Both the position numbers and the translations under genes were made by a program. Shown one piece after another: positions 10,901-18,488 of a stretch of DNA of 64,000 bases. The notes under the pieces are model-generated. The model worked only from the letters and a program-made list of their open reading frames with translations. It was not told the origin of the DNA and made no database searches. The number at the start of each line of letters is the position of its first letter. Position 1 is the stretch's first letter. The stretch is from Terriglobia bacterium (GTDB lineage Bacteria; Acidobacteriota; Terriglobia; Terriglobales; Acidobacteriaceae), in NCBI GenBank assembly GCA_020072645.1, contig JAIQGK010000002.1, positions 1 to 64,000 on the forward strand, written 5' to 3'.

Positions 10901-10995
10901 GGAATTCGAAAAGTTGCGATTGTTGTAACTTCCGAAGAAAGCGTCTTTTGCTTGTTGTGATCACCATCTCTGCCGGCGAATACAGATTCCTGCAT
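4939..10995 (-). CDS. Secreted RHS/YD-repeat protein with variable C-terminal domain
   Basis: This 2018-residue protein starts at an ATG 7 bases after a GGAG site, with a long N-region and a hydrophobic signal segment (FDHLLLIIAFSLMFCIEGIA, about residues 39-58). Many YD repeats follow (YTYDAENRI, FTYDALNRLASATDN, YSYDAAGNML). The RHS-associated core ends near residue 1765 with DYFGARYYSSALGRWMRPDR and NLYVYAQNNPINATDPDGRQ. RHS barrels enclose a C-terminal polymorphic toxin, and here residues 1766-2018 form a unique tip with a serine-hydrolase-like elbow SHSNG (about residue 1875) and several Cys. Residues about 918-1190 interrupt the YD repeats with two related beta-rich units. The tip's function is not recognised. 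Confidence 0.85.
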   Translation of the reverse strand: MQESVFAGRDGDHNKQKTLSSEVTTIATFRIPGIRIKFDHLLLIIAFSLMFCIEGIAQNNPNEDQGLKPYDTFSGGDLDSVSMTNGGLSLHIPLASFPQRGNLGLSFMISFSNKQWYIKPPKYSTDGTTLLSPAQWAPMPNSGVQIVGSTDWWLNSCTTTETSDPDNPGMLLYDWSDSVSSPDGSSHLFGDQGATLSGEAFPVRSLDGTGLLRPDAQTLILSNGTHYSYPRGVNCTLSNARIRGGVQASSVTDANGNQITVTSSGWTDTMGRFIPGSASTAVQGISPGITTTDLSKCPSGTASARVWNVPGISTINSGMRTFYFCYSMFPLSNSTSGAASYGPVSTSLLSAVVLPDLTQWTFTYDSYGDVQHVSFPTGGSLAYTYSTGPFGSNTGTGYSTWVMSRTVDANDGAGGHQWTYNYQGNFPTGNGSSVYPYSAKGIATITDPNGNDVVYTIGPGGTGGCPGYIYQTQYFQGRSDSVTLLNTVQTQYFCTMGAAGGDLDEIALNVVPVQTTTIWPQGQAAKVVNRFDPTFNDPNGQAVHVGSLLQKDEYDFSNALVRSTLNRYWWQDNSTFFNNNFVSPLEWTTVYNGAAPQSSTLPACSFTSVPACISQAKFAYDEGTRASSGIGTPTHVATPAGDTMRGNLTTMSRWLDSAQAFVSSSSTYFDTGMLNSSTDPMGRVTTYSYSPVLMGAFVTQTSFPDTQMPDSGAPVVHHLISGNYDLNTGLLTSFTDENSQTFTYTYDIMLRLTEGDHPDGGVTKMLYPDSNTIERQRLISGTTYDDYKVKFDGLGRVYHTLQLTPDCPTYIKVDSTYDAVGRIKTVSNPYCFTTEATYGITQLDYDGVGRVTTTTKPDQSVAIVLYNDTPGDSSGPPAICTTAIDESGKKRQSCTDAFGRVVKVVEPNPGAAATFATGSFSVSGTEQSATSQQAQYASVTLTIGGSDPVNIITTCSPTCHSHNVLDTSGTLNFTITTGGTTIGPVSATYNTTITPAGLAAALYSAFPANSLVTISNPNGGTSFTLTSATAGSFANAYVIATSKITSCVDSDSVFCGGGGGGWTMTLSGPGLAQTQASPENFTGGQNASTVADSGLITATINGIQYSTSFGAGDTSATIASRLATAISAGPYASATPSGGTVNLLSKTAGTIGDYSLTTSYTWNSAQFVNPSFTTSATESALTGAKDASALNNNPFVTTYQYNARGDLLCVHQKATDTVNADLPCTNPTPPAVPAAWRQRFFTYDSLSRISSAINPETNSTGSTTITYTYDNNSNVTSKTEPAPNQAWGSAQMVTIDYTYDALNRLLDTTYVGTSTQSSSHRYDYSTYLGQSFTNPIGREVAATASGNTIEFFLSYDPMGHITKRTQCNPGVTACQTFTAAYNTVGDITSITYPVNNFTVSYSYDSAARLTSATDSNGVIYAQSPSFWAIGAIKEFASPNFNNNKFHVDLNNRLEPVEIWAGAGQGASALFDKQYSYTPSPQTHTNNGNILTISNVTDSSRSQVFTYDALNRLASATDNVHWGNTYGYDAWGNLQKAPMGSLSGENLQHAGDTDNHLTGYSYDAAGNMLNDGINSFTYSYDAENRIITAGPTTYTYDADGRRVKKSTGINYWYGPTGAVLAETDSNGAWTFYIFFAGQRLARNVPQPSPSPADIKYYISDHLHSTAMFVDKAGTSAAILDDNDFTPWGGLVSGVGKSTSDNTLKFTGKYRDPESQLDYFGARYYSSALGRWMRPDRPFSDQTAVNPQSWNLYVYAQNNPINATDPDGRQVLWDIVAQAAAQLSGLNPGNTFTYVFLGVRSGEPGYENTLTAQDIPNWSGQFGMGNLSIGPNGNTIELPNNGSWLNGLMQTPNQDQIDTFNYIHDNLVPPGVQEDAMSHSNGVNALGVVADEDGVTFGSTLVIAPATKSTDTMDSVASASDHFTIVAPLGNSDDKLSLGHFPNADFWASAYPGNVVGVETSCHGAQCYNAAVNAVVVSPLNDDGRAKRISGMNNYSQYLLMSAAAEELACIPCQVAPFFQ

Positions 10996-11078
10996 CTCTC
11001 AATCTCCAATTCGATTCAGAATAAAAACGGGAAATCCGGGTACCAAATTCTTACAATGTCGATAGCAGCCTCAATCTA

Positions 11079-11774
11079 ATGGCATTTAGAACGCTTTCCC
11101 GGAAGAGAGATGCGTCTGATTCCAAATGCTTCCTGCTTTGATGTCCAGCCCGCCACACATAAGAAATGACAAGACGAACAATATTGGCGTAAGGAAATCT
11201 TGCGTGGTTCCACAGTCTTCTCGTGAATGTTCACCTGGCACAGGCAATCAAATCGACCTTTTGGCTGATCCCTAAAACGAACAAAATTTCGCTTTACATG
11301 TTAGCGGGGAACATCAAAAGTAATTCCCAAGGGTGTAGTTGAAACAGTTTTACAAGAACTGACGTAGAGCGGCAAGTATTTAGTTGATAACTAGCCTGTT
11401 CTCATCTGGCACTCGCCGTTAATGCCGTTCCGATCTCGCCGCTACCGGGCCAGTTGGAGTCTCGGCTACCGTTTTACTGCGACCTCCGCCAAATCTGTGC
11501 TCGGTTCTCCGCGCAGCCGGATCGCGGAGATAATCGAAACGCTATCATCAGGAGCACTGTCCTGTTTGGCAGCCTGCTTCCGGAAACAGGCCCGATTGCG
11601 CCCGGCCCACCGCTCACAATGTCTTTCGCTCAGCATCGATACGACTACGCAGCACAGGCAGGCAAGAACGGCTGAATCGCTAGTATCTGCACCTCGCCCC
11701 TCTTATGGTCTAAGTTCACATTCGTATTACAATTTCTCGGCTGCACAATACCGACACGGAGAGAACATCCGGAA
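11079..11774. other. Gene-free region upstream of the RHS gene
   Basis: About 700 bases hold no ORF with recognisable features; the candidate frames are rich in Arg/Ser and look like noise. The RHS promoter should lie at its left edge. No repeat, terminator or RNA structure stands out. Confidence 0.4.
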
Positions 11775-11990
11775 ATGAACACAGCGGCTATTATTGCGGA
11801 ATTGGAAGCCGAACGGGACCGGCTCAACTGTGCCATTGCAGCCTTACGTGGCAATCGAATCACATTCCGCAAGGCTTCCGGTAAGCCGGATGGGCGGAAA
11901 CGGCCCCACTCAGCAGCAACCCGGAGGAAGCTCAGCCGAGCTACGAAGAAGCGATGGGCTGAATGGAGGAAGAAAAGGGGAGCGGTATGA
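11775..11990 (+). CDS. Small basic helical protein
   Basis: This 71-residue protein follows a GGAGAG-type ribosome site about 10 bases upstream of its ATG. It has an N-terminal amphipathic helix (IIAELEAERDRLNCAIAALRG) and a Lys/Arg-rich C-terminus (SAATRRKLSRATKKRWAEWRKK), suggesting nucleic-acid binding. The same layout (short helix plus RRKLS.A.K.RWA tail) recurs in small hypothetical proteins of Acidobacteriota, to my recollection. Function is unknown. It stands alone with no neighbour in operon distance. Confidence 0.6.
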   Translation: MNTAAIIAELEAERDRLNCAIAALRGNRITFRKASGKPDGRKRPHSAATRRKLSRATKKRWAEWRKKRGAV

Positions 11991-12822
11991 TTTTAGTCTT
12001 GCTCACCATGGTTGCATCCAATCCGCACGCGGGAAGACTTCCCCGTCAAGGTCAGCTGCTGAACAATAGCGCTGGTGCACATCGCCCGAATGCTAGCTCC
12101 GGAAGCGATGTTGAAGACGGAAAGATCAACTGGCACAACGAAAAGGACTGCGGGAAAGGATTCTCCCCCACCGTAGAAATATGTTGCCCTACACCGGTAC
12201 TAACTGCGCGTCCCGGGCCGAACTGACAAAGGGCGTAAAATTTGTGCCATTAGTCGACACCTGACGTTGTTGAAACTCTCGGCACTCAAGCACCTGGTGC
12301 AAACCCAGTGGGTCTATCAGACGGCTTGCGCTCTCATATCCTTATCTATTAGTGCTTTCTCAGCATAGAGACTCGCGTCGAAATGGGAACTGTAGTCGAT
12401 TTTGTAGCTCTAAGAGCCTCGCATTTCAACAGCCTTCAACACTTCGAAATTTTACGATGCTGAATCTAAAGGAGTTCCACGAGGAGCGCCGGGTAGAGCA
12501 CCTGGTCCCGAACCAGGTGCTTGGGCTTCCTAACACCTCCAAAACGGTTTAGGCTTAATGGGGTCAGAACTCGTCGCCCTCCTACACAGGGACGACTCAG
12601 CAAGGGATCCAAGTCGGCCGGAAGTTGTCGGTTCGTCGGTTGGATTAGTATCGAGAAACGCCCTTGTGTCCAGCAATCCGCAGATGAACAAATATAGTGT
12701 CCGGCTTGTCGGCAATCCGGGAGTATGGAACCACGATTCTCGTGGCACCAGAACCAACCCCTGTCACATACAACGCGAAGTCATTGGCACAATGTTTGGG
12801 TTTTTATCCAATGACTCTAATC
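11991..12822. other. Gene-poor spacer before the remnant transfer operon
   Basis: No supported gene is seen. A perfect 10-bp inverted repeat with a 5-base loop lies at 12497-12521 (arms AGCACCTGGT/ACCAGGTGCT). Its centre shares CCTGGTCCCGAACCAG with the anticodon arm of the tRNA-Pro fragment at 1548-1597. This spacer probably contains the broken inner edge of the older element. Confidence 0.45.
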
Positions 12823-14142
12823 CTATTCCGGCCCTGCCTTTGTTGTCGTCTGGTTCAACTCACGCTGTAGTTGCATCAATTGCCGCAATTCTTCGATGCT
12901 CGGCTGGTTTGTGGCCTGCGGTGGCGACTGTAGGCGCGGGGTTTGAACATTCTCCTTTACCTGCTTCTGCAAGATCACGTAGATTTCTGTGTCAGCAGGC
13001 ACCGAAACCACAACGTGTTCTGTAAGCGCCAGATTTGCCACAGTTTGGTCGGATGCCTGTCCGATATTGTTGCTGACTCTGTCGCGCAGCAGATCTCCTT
13101 CGCTTAATGGCTGATTGAGGCTGCCTCGCCCCACCAGGGTGGCAGCAATCTCACCAACTCCCGCGAACGAACGCACGAGGATGTTCTTTCCGGTGTGCTT
13201 ACCCTCGACCTTGCCTCGCAGGGGCCGAAGCTGAAGATCGGTCGCAGCGGCTTCAAAGCCTACTGAAGATCCATCGGGCATCAATAGAGAGTCAAAGCGG
13301 ATTCCAACATAACCTGATCGGTCGGCAGTTTCGAGATGTCCGAACGCTTTCGCTCCAGCGGGCACTACGATCTCGCCGTTCTGTTCGTAGTTGTATTCGA
13401 TGACTGCGACGACCGGAGTCCGAACGGCAGTGCTGACGGCAGATTCAAGTCTGGCCCGCAATCTCGTACCGGGCGCCACTCCAAGGTCCCAGTCAATGCC
13501 TGCGGCAGTGTCCGGCGGTCTTGCGTTCGATGTAGAAGATGGACTGTTCCTCACAAACACCAGAGATGCCTTGTCCATCGCATCGTGCTCGCTCCGGATT
13601 TCAGCAGCCTCGGCGGGCGCAGCCGGGCTTGCACCAGCGTCCGCAGGCTGAGATCGGGGCTGGAACGGCGCCGGCTGCCAGGGTTGCGTGCCATCAAATG
13701 GTCGCACACTGCCGAGGTTTGTCCCGGGACTCGGCTTTGCCTGTTTGGTCGCGGTGCGTGCGATCTGGTCTGGATTGACCAGGTTGCCATCGGTGTCCTG
13801 CGCAGGCGACCGGCCCGTATCCAAAATAGGTGTCATGCTTGGCGCATGAACCAGATTCGGGGATTGCGATTGTGACTGCTTGCCGTTTGCCGTTGAGGTC
13901 TTCGTCGTCGGCGAGGACCGCCGGGAAATGCCATTGAACGCCAGCAGCAGGAGCACCAGGACAATGCCTGCTCCAATCACCAACAACCGACCATTGTCTT
14001 TCAATGACGGCTTTGCCTTGTCTTTCTGCGGCACATAGGGCGCGCTGCCGTTTTCACTCGGTGGAGGGCCGCTGGTGATCTGCTCGGATGGCTCTTCTAC
14101 AACTTGGGTTCCACGGAATCCGTTCTCTTCGTTTCGATTCAT
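12823..14142 (-). CDS. VirB10/TrbI-like type IV secretion protein (remnant element)
   Basis: This 439-residue protein has a cytoplasmic N-terminus, one transmembrane helix (about residues 52-68, LLVIGAGIVLVLLLLAF), a long Pro/Ser-rich periplasmic linker and a C-terminal TrbI/VirB10 beta-barrel-type domain (from about residue 225: GTRLRARLESAVSTAV, VVPAGAKAFGHL, GYVGIRFDSLLMPDG). VirB10 bridges the inner and outer membranes of a conjugation channel. It follows an AGGAG site and overlaps the upstream VirB9-like gene by 4 bp. It differs from the second VirB10 at 43759-45021, so it belongs to another, incomplete transfer system. Confidence 0.8.
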   Translation of the reverse strand: MNRNEENGFRGTQVVEEPSEQITSGPPPSENGSAPYVPQKDKAKPSLKDNGRLLVIGAGIVLVLLLLAFNGISRRSSPTTKTSTANGKQSQSQSPNLVHAPSMTPILDTGRSPAQDTDGNLVNPDQIARTATKQAKPSPGTNLGSVRPFDGTQPWQPAPFQPRSQPADAGASPAAPAEAAEIRSEHDAMDKASLVFVRNSPSSTSNARPPDTAAGIDWDLGVAPGTRLRARLESAVSTAVRTPVVAVIEYNYEQNGEIVVPAGAKAFGHLETADRSGYVGIRFDSLLMPDGSSVGFEAAATDLQLRPLRGKVEGKHTGKNILVRSFAGVGEIAATLVGRGSLNQPLSEGDLLRDRVSNNIGQASDQTVANLALTEHVVVSVPADTEIYVILQKQVKENVQTPRLQSPPQATNQPSIEELRQLMQLQRELNQTTTKAGPE

Positions 14143-15062
14143 TGTGCTTCTCCTTGACTGCTGGCGGTAAACGGCACCGGCAAGAGAATGGGACGATCTA
14201 CCTGCTCCGCCTGCGTCAGTTGCAATTGCAGTTTTTCGCTTGATTCCTTGAAGGCCGGCTGCTCGAAGACAACCACTCCGTCTGCCCGTTCGCCCGGCGC
14301 CAGGCGTCGGGTGGTCATGCGGTATTCGGAGATTGGAATAGGCTCAGCTTTGATTCGCTTGCCCTTGTGCCCGTGTCCAGAACCACTCAGCTCGATCTGC
14401 GGCGGTAACAGCTCAATTGTGTGGTTTGAACTGTTGAGAATTGAAAAGCCAAGCACCGTCTGGTGATCTCGCTTTATGGATGCTCCCACGGAGGCGAGTA
14501 TTTCCTTGCCCTCCCAGGCCGGCGAAGCCAAGCTTTTCTGTCTCGCAAGCTCCTGGGAGATCAGATCCGGCTTCTCTGCAAGGGCTGGGGTTCTGATCGG
14601 TACGGCCTGCGCAATCGGCCGAATCTCAGCAATCAGAAAGCTCTGGCGGTCAGAATGGATGAGCAGGCTCTGGGGGCTCCGGTATTCCACGAAGAAATCG
14701 ACCTGCGCATTTGCCGATGCCTTGCCCGAGCTCACCAGATGCAGCGAAATTTCCTGGCCCGACTTGGTCGTTATCAAGGCGTTGCTTTCGCTCGGCTGCG
14801 CTGTGATGGGCTTCAAGAAAACGAGCCGCGGCTCGGCATCTGAGTGCTCCGCTTTGAAGCTCGCCGGATTGCCAATAACCACGGAGCTGATCTCCTCTGG
14901 CAGTTTCACTGAAGTCGTGTAGCCAGGCCCGAGGTGCAGCAGAGTGACTGCGCTTTCCTCAATAGGCACAGTTGTAACGCTCGGGATAACTTTGCTGTCC
15001 TGCGTTTGAGCTATGCCAATGCTGGCAATCAACCAGACAATCAGAATCAAGTGCACTCTCAT
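14139..15062 (-). CDS. VirB9/TrbG-like protein, atypical
   Basis: This 307-residue protein has a signal peptide (MRVHLILIVWLIASIGIAQT). Residues 30-115 resemble the N-terminal domain of VirB9/TrbG (LHLGPGYTTSVKLPEEISSVVIGNPASF, LITTKSGQEISLHLV). The usual C-terminal outer-membrane-pore domain is not evident; a different beta-rich C-terminus (LGFSILNSSNHTIELLPPQI, RRLAPGERADGVVVF) replaces it. Its place between the transglycosylase and VirB10 genes, with 4-bp overlaps on both sides, supports a VirB9 role. The call rests on position as much as on sequence. Confidence 0.6.
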   Translation of the reverse strand: MRVHLILIVWLIASIGIAQTQDSKVIPSVTTVPIEESAVTLLHLGPGYTTSVKLPEEISSVVIGNPASFKAEHSDAEPRLVFLKPITAQPSESNALITTKSGQEISLHLVSSGKASANAQVDFFVEYRSPQSLLIHSDRQSFLIAEIRPIAQAVPIRTPALAEKPDLISQELARQKSLASPAWEGKEILASVGASIKRDHQTVLGFSILNSSNHTIELLPPQIELSGSGHGHKGKRIKAEPIPISEYRMTTRRLAPGERADGVVVFEQPAFKESSEKLQLQLTQAEQVDRPILLPVPFTASSQGEAQ

Positions 15063-15559
15063 CGTGTTCTCCCAGGAGTGCGTTGAACATTCACACTCCG
15101 TAAGTTTCTCTCGCGCTCAACCCGCTGGCGAATGCTCGCCACATAAGCAACAACGTCAGGGTTCGCATACTGAAGCCCACGGATCTCAATTACGTGTTCG
15201 CCCGCATAATATGCGGCTGCGACCAGTCTCAGGTCTCCGTGGAACTTTGTCATCAGCCGCGCCAGGTGGCGAACCCCGCCGGAGACGTTTTGCTTCAAGT
15301 CACAACGATCCTGCACGTTCAGCTTTCTGGCGGTATCCGGCATGAGCTGCATCAGGCCAGCAGCTCCTTTTCTGGAAATGGCGCACCTGTGCCAATCTGA
15401 CTCTTGCTCGACCAATGCACGGACAAATTCAACCGGAACACCATAGTGCTGGGCGTAGGCAGCAACGTAGTACTCTGCTTCTTGCCTGGATGCGTTGCGC
15501 GTTGCAGCCCAACACGGCAAAGCGAAAAGCAGAGTCAGCAGTAGCCAGGCCGTTTTCAT
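15059..15559 (-). CDS. Lytic transglycosylase, VirB1-like
   Basis: This 166-residue protein has a signal peptide (MKTAWLLLTLLFALPCWAA) and a complete SLT/lysozyme-like domain: catalytic Glu in LVEQESDWH (residue 53), the GAAGLMQLMPDTARKL motif (65-80), and AAAYYAGE in place of the usual AAYNAG. It cuts peptidoglycan in the periplasm and in this context would open the wall for a type IV secretion channel. The gene overlaps the VirB9-like gene by 4 bp and follows the AAA ATPase directly, so it belongs to one operon. Size is normal for VirB1-type enzymes. Confidence 0.85.
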   Translation of the reverse strand: MKTAWLLLTLLFALPCWAATRNASRQEAEYYVAAYAQHYGVPVEFVRALVEQESDWHRCAISRKGAAGLMQLMPDTARKLNVQDRCDLKQNVSGGVRHLARLMTKFHGDLRLVAAAYYAGEHVIEIRGLQYANPDVVAYVASIRQRVERERNLRSVNVQRTPGRTR

Positions 15560-16464
15560 TACTCGACCGCCTCCGCGCTGTATTGTTGGGCGTCATAAAC
15601 CAAACTGGCCCATCCATCCCGCAACAAGAGCTTTCGTCTGTCGGCCTCCGTTTTGGCGAGAAGCGGCAAAAGAATGTCTCGCATTTCGGGAGTAATCCGT
15701 TGCTCATTGAGGACTTCGAGGGCCTGCGCCAGATCGAGCATTTCGGAGATTGACGGGGGCTTCTCCAGGCTCCAGCCGCGCAATGCCTTTGCCAGGCCCG
15801 CCATACCGCGGTGGAACTCAGCGCTTTGGTTCGGCGTTCTTAGCTGCAGAATCTTCGCTTCTCTCTGTGGAGTCGGGTGGTCAATCCGCAAATAGAAGCT
15901 TCTTCTCCGGAGAGGATCGCCGATCCTACGTTCCTCGTTGGAGGTCAATACGACGAAGGGGATGCTCTCCGCTTTGATCAGGCCGAGCTTCGGTATGCTC
16001 AACTGCCAGACTGAAAGCAGCTCTAACAGCATTGCCTCAAAAGATTGGGAAACCTTATCCAGCTCATCTATCAATAACACGCAGCGTCTGGAGTGGCCAA
16101 GAGCACGCAGAAGAGGTCCAGCACTGAAGAATTTTTCGCCATGTAATTCCTGCGTGAGGGCCTCCCATTCAACCGATCCCGATCTCGACCTCAACTCAAC
16201 TGCAAGACGTTGCAAAGGTTCGTCGAACTTGCCGATGGCTTTTTCCTCGTTGATGCCTTCATAGCACTGCAGACGTTCGATTTCAGCACCGGTAGCTTCT
16301 GCAACTGCGTACGCCAGCTGCGTTTTACCGCTCCCCGGCGGTCCCTCTTTCAAAATCGGCTTATTCAGGCGGGCAGCCAAATACACAATCGTGGCGGTTA
16401 TCTCATCGGTGATGTATCCAACCGATGCGAGGGCTTCCAATGTTTGCCGGGGTGAGGAAAACAC
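15559..16464 (-). CDS. MoxR-like AAA+ ATPase
   Basis: This 301-residue protein has Walker A GPPGSGKTQLAYAVAE (41-56), Walker B VLLIDELDKV (about 128-137), sensor-1 LTSNEERR and an arginine-rich segment GDPLRRRSFYLRID, matching the AAA_5/MoxR group. MoxR ATPases act as chaperones for assembling or activating protein complexes. It is the first gene of the minus-strand operon with transglycosylase, VirB9-like and VirB10-like genes, which is unusual for a conjugation locus. The stop overlaps the next start, so translation is coupled. Its role here is inferred to be assembly of the secretion apparatus. Confidence 0.8.
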   Translation of the reverse strand: MFSSPRQTLEALASVGYITDEITATIVYLAARLNKPILKEGPPGSGKTQLAYAVAEATGAEIERLQCYEGINEEKAIGKFDEPLQRLAVELRSRSGSVEWEALTQELHGEKFFSAGPLLRALGHSRRCVLLIDELDKVSQSFEAMLLELLSVWQLSIPKLGLIKAESIPFVVLTSNEERRIGDPLRRRSFYLRIDHPTPQREAKILQLRTPNQSAEFHRGMAGLAKALRGWSLEKPPSISEMLDLAQALEVLNEQRITPEMRDILLPLLAKTEADRRKLLLRDGWASLVYDAQQYSAEAVE

Positions 16465-16615
16465 CTAGTCCTTCTCCTTGTCGTGCAGCAAGTGGCTGTT
16501 GACAGGGAGAACCTATGTCCACCTGCGATTTCGGTCAAATTTCCTCTCTTGCAAGGGAATTTTGCTCGAAATCCGCTTCTCGGGTACAAAAGCCCAAGAT
16601 GGAGAATCAGTTGTC

Positions 16616-16891
16616 ATGAAACTTGCTAAGAAGCCAGTCCACTCAACTGTAGAAGCCAGTAATAAAACAAACACGTCTAGTGGGGTTTGCGCGGAAAGGC
16701 ACTATTCCGTTCTCGAATTGGCTGAGCTCTGGAACTTAAGCGAGAACACAATACGTCGAATGTTCGAAAACGAGCCCGGGGTTTTGAAATGGGGTAGTCG
16801 CGAGGGGCGATTCAAACGACGCTACACCACACTGCGCATTCCCGAGACAGTTGCCCTTCGCGTCCACCAGCAGCTTCAAGCCGCGGGTTAG
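16616..16891 (+). CDS. Small helix-turn-helix protein (AlpA/MerR-like)
   Basis: The ATG at 16616 gives 91 residues; an upstream in-frame ATG at 16478 exists, but its extension lacks protein-like features. The core HYSVLELAELWNLSENTIRRMFENEPG is a helix-turn-helix, followed by a wing with RRYTTLRIPETVALRVHQQL. The protein is a clear paralog of the one at 49504-49782 in the main element, sharing the RxMF/LFxNEPG and RIPExVxxRVHxxL patterns. Placed divergently from the remnant transfer operon and next to the broken integrase, it probably acted as excisionase or transfer regulator. Confidence 0.7.
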   Translation: MKLAKKPVHSTVEASNKTNTSSGVCAERHYSVLELAELWNLSENTIRRMFENEPGVLKWGSREGRFKRRYTTLRIPETVALRVHQQLQAAG

Positions 16892-16895
16892 GCAA

Positions 16896-18078
16896 TTACA
16901 TGACCCGTTGCTGACGCACCTGAGGCTGTCGGCTTCGAGGCCATGCCAATCGCACACTGGATTCAAGCTGCTGCTGCCTGGCCTTTACGAACGGTGCGTA
17001 ATGCTTCTCGGTCACCTTGATACTGCCGTGTCCTAGAAGTAGCGATACCTGGTCGAGCGGGACGCCAGCAAGCAACAACTCCACGGCAAATGTGTCGCGG
17101 AACATATGCGGATGGCAACGCTTTGGTTGATCATCCTCCGTCTTCAGGTTCGCCGTCTTGAAAAGGCGGCGCAGTGATCGCTGCCATCCTTTCTTGGCCG
17201 TGTGAGGATCTCCGTTCCCGCTCCAAAAGAAATAGCGGGCGTTAGAGTTGGGAAGCTCATGTAGCAACGTTGAGACATTAAGTGGAAGAGGCACAAAGAC
17301 GGGAACCTTCGTCTTGTGACGATACAGCAGCAGCCGATGTCGCTGGAGCCGTTGACGTTCCAAAGTGACTGCATCGAGAATTGACAGCCCCGACCACCGC
17401 ATCAGGAGAATCAGTGCCCGTAGGCGCAGCCCCCGATGTTCAAAGTCTCGCCCGCCTTTCCAATCGCCGTAGGCATACGTACCATCGATGATTTCCTTGA
17501 ATTCAGCTGGTGTGAAGTAGTCGGTAGGAACAAGGTTCGCATGAACCCCTTTCATCTTCTTAGAGGGGTTCCTTGTCAACCATTCGTTCTCGATGCAAAA
17601 AGCGAAAACCCGTTAAGCCTGTGATGCTTGCGCTGCGTGGTCAAAGCACCATTTTTCCAAGAGGCGTGGAATTCCCGGAGTCTAGCCGTAGTCAATTGAT
17701 CGAGGAACGCGAGCGACTCGCTCTTAGCCCAAGTCAGCAATTGCTGTTCGAATAGAGTCTTGCTCTGGCAGGTTGTCGTCTTGGCAAGCTGGCGTGCCTC
17801 TTCGTCCTGCAAAAATGCTTTCACTGCGTCCTTGATCGTAATTCTGAGCCCGCCTCCGGGGGAGACTGACGGAGCGGGTCGGCATTGACTTCCATTAGAC
17901 GGGCCTTGCGCTCCGCAGTTTCCCAACTGCGCGTCTTGGCGGACGTGCGAAGGAATTCACCAGTGGGCAGCATCCCGTTGATCCACTTCGGACAACGACA
18001 TCGGCGATAGCTGCAATTGGTCTGCCTGCAAGGCGGATAATGACGGGTATAAACGCGAAGCACGCTGCCTCCTGACAC
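16896..18078 (-). pseudogene. Tyrosine integrase of the older element, two frameshifts
   Basis: Three frames make one integrase homologous along its whole length to the intact 57259-58443 gene. The N-terminal part (17860-18078) has VYTRHYPPCR, a Cys-rich RRCRCPKWI and AKTRSWETAERKAR. The middle part (17605-17860) has TTCQSKTLFEQQLLTWAK. The C-terminal catalytic part (16896-17605) has Arg in LLMRWSGL, HPHMFRDTFAVELL and LLGHGSIKVTEKHYAP. The breaks lie in a G5 run at 17858-17862 and an A4 run at 17605-17608; adding one base at the second gives AFCIENEWLTRNPSKKM. It lies beside the att repeat at 18171, as in the intact element, so it drove an earlier integration. Homopolymer sequencing error is an alternative. 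Confidence 0.85.
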
Positions 18079-18170
18079 GGCTCGCAGGTCGAGTCAGCCG
18101 AGGCGACTGTACGATTATTGTACGATTCGCGCAAACCACCTATAACTTGTTTGTTTTCAGTAGATTAGAA

Positions 18171-18191
18171 TGGTGGAGCTAGTCGGGATCG
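18171..18191. repeat. attachment-site repeat (att, distal end of main element)
   Basis: Twenty-one bases starting TGGTGGAGCTAGTCGGG are identical to 58557-58577, the 3' end of tRNA-Ala including the encoded CCA complement. Right after it the sequence diverges (GAACAGCTC versus AACCGACGA). It marks the junction between the intact element on its right and the older element with the broken integrase on its left. Confidence 0.85.
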
Positions 18192-18389
18192 GAACAGCTC
18201 ACTGTATTGATAACACGTAAGTTGTTGATTCTTAGTATGGCCAAAAGAACCAAAAAGGCCAGAAAGCCGATTCGGTTGTACAAAATTTGTACAAATTCTT
18301 TTGTCATTTCAGTAACCAACACTCGCACACAGTATACCACGATAGTGAATAAATAGCGAAATAATTTTAGAAAATTCCGCCGGGAGAGT

Positions 18390-18428
18390 GCGAGAGGCGC
18401 GGCGTTGCGCCTCTCGCAATTTTTTTTT
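18390..18428 (+). terminator. Rho-independent terminator
   Basis: An 11-bp perfect stem (GCGAGAGGCGC/GCGCCTCTCGC) with a 6-base loop is followed by AA and nine T on the plus strand. It would stop transcription entering the element from the left end. The reverse complement lacks a T run after the stem. Confidence 0.8.
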
Positions 18429-18437
18429 AGCACAATG

Positions 18438-18467
18438 AAAAAAGCCGCGCGGCTGCTGCCGCGCGGC
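18438..18467 (-). terminator. Terminator of the HipA-like/ArdC operon
   Basis: On the minus strand, two copies of the 10-bp GC-rich sequence GCCGCGCGGC separated by 4 bases form a stable hairpin followed by six T (A run 18438-18443 on the plus strand). It begins about 20 bases after the stop of the HipA-like gene. Confidence 0.8.
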
Positions 18468-18488
18468 GCTTTAGCTGGAAGCCAAGGT

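Noticed and set aside
11422-11778. 118-residue Arg/Ser-rich plus-strand frame
   Set aside because: Noise-like composition, no ribosome site, and it overlaps the better-supported small gene at 11775.
12497-12521. Hairpin read as a full tRNA gene
   Set aside because: It has a tRNA-like anticodon arm but no D-, T- or acceptor stems pair around it, and on the plus strand the loop lacks U33.
1582-12521. tRNA-Pro fragment and hairpin as the two att sites of one element
   Set aside because: They share only about 16 bases of a self-complementary arm, and no integrase gene lies between them.
18179-18433. 84-residue minus-strand frame with a hydrophobic stretch
   Set aside because: It overlaps the att repeat and both strands of a terminator hairpin and lacks a start signal.
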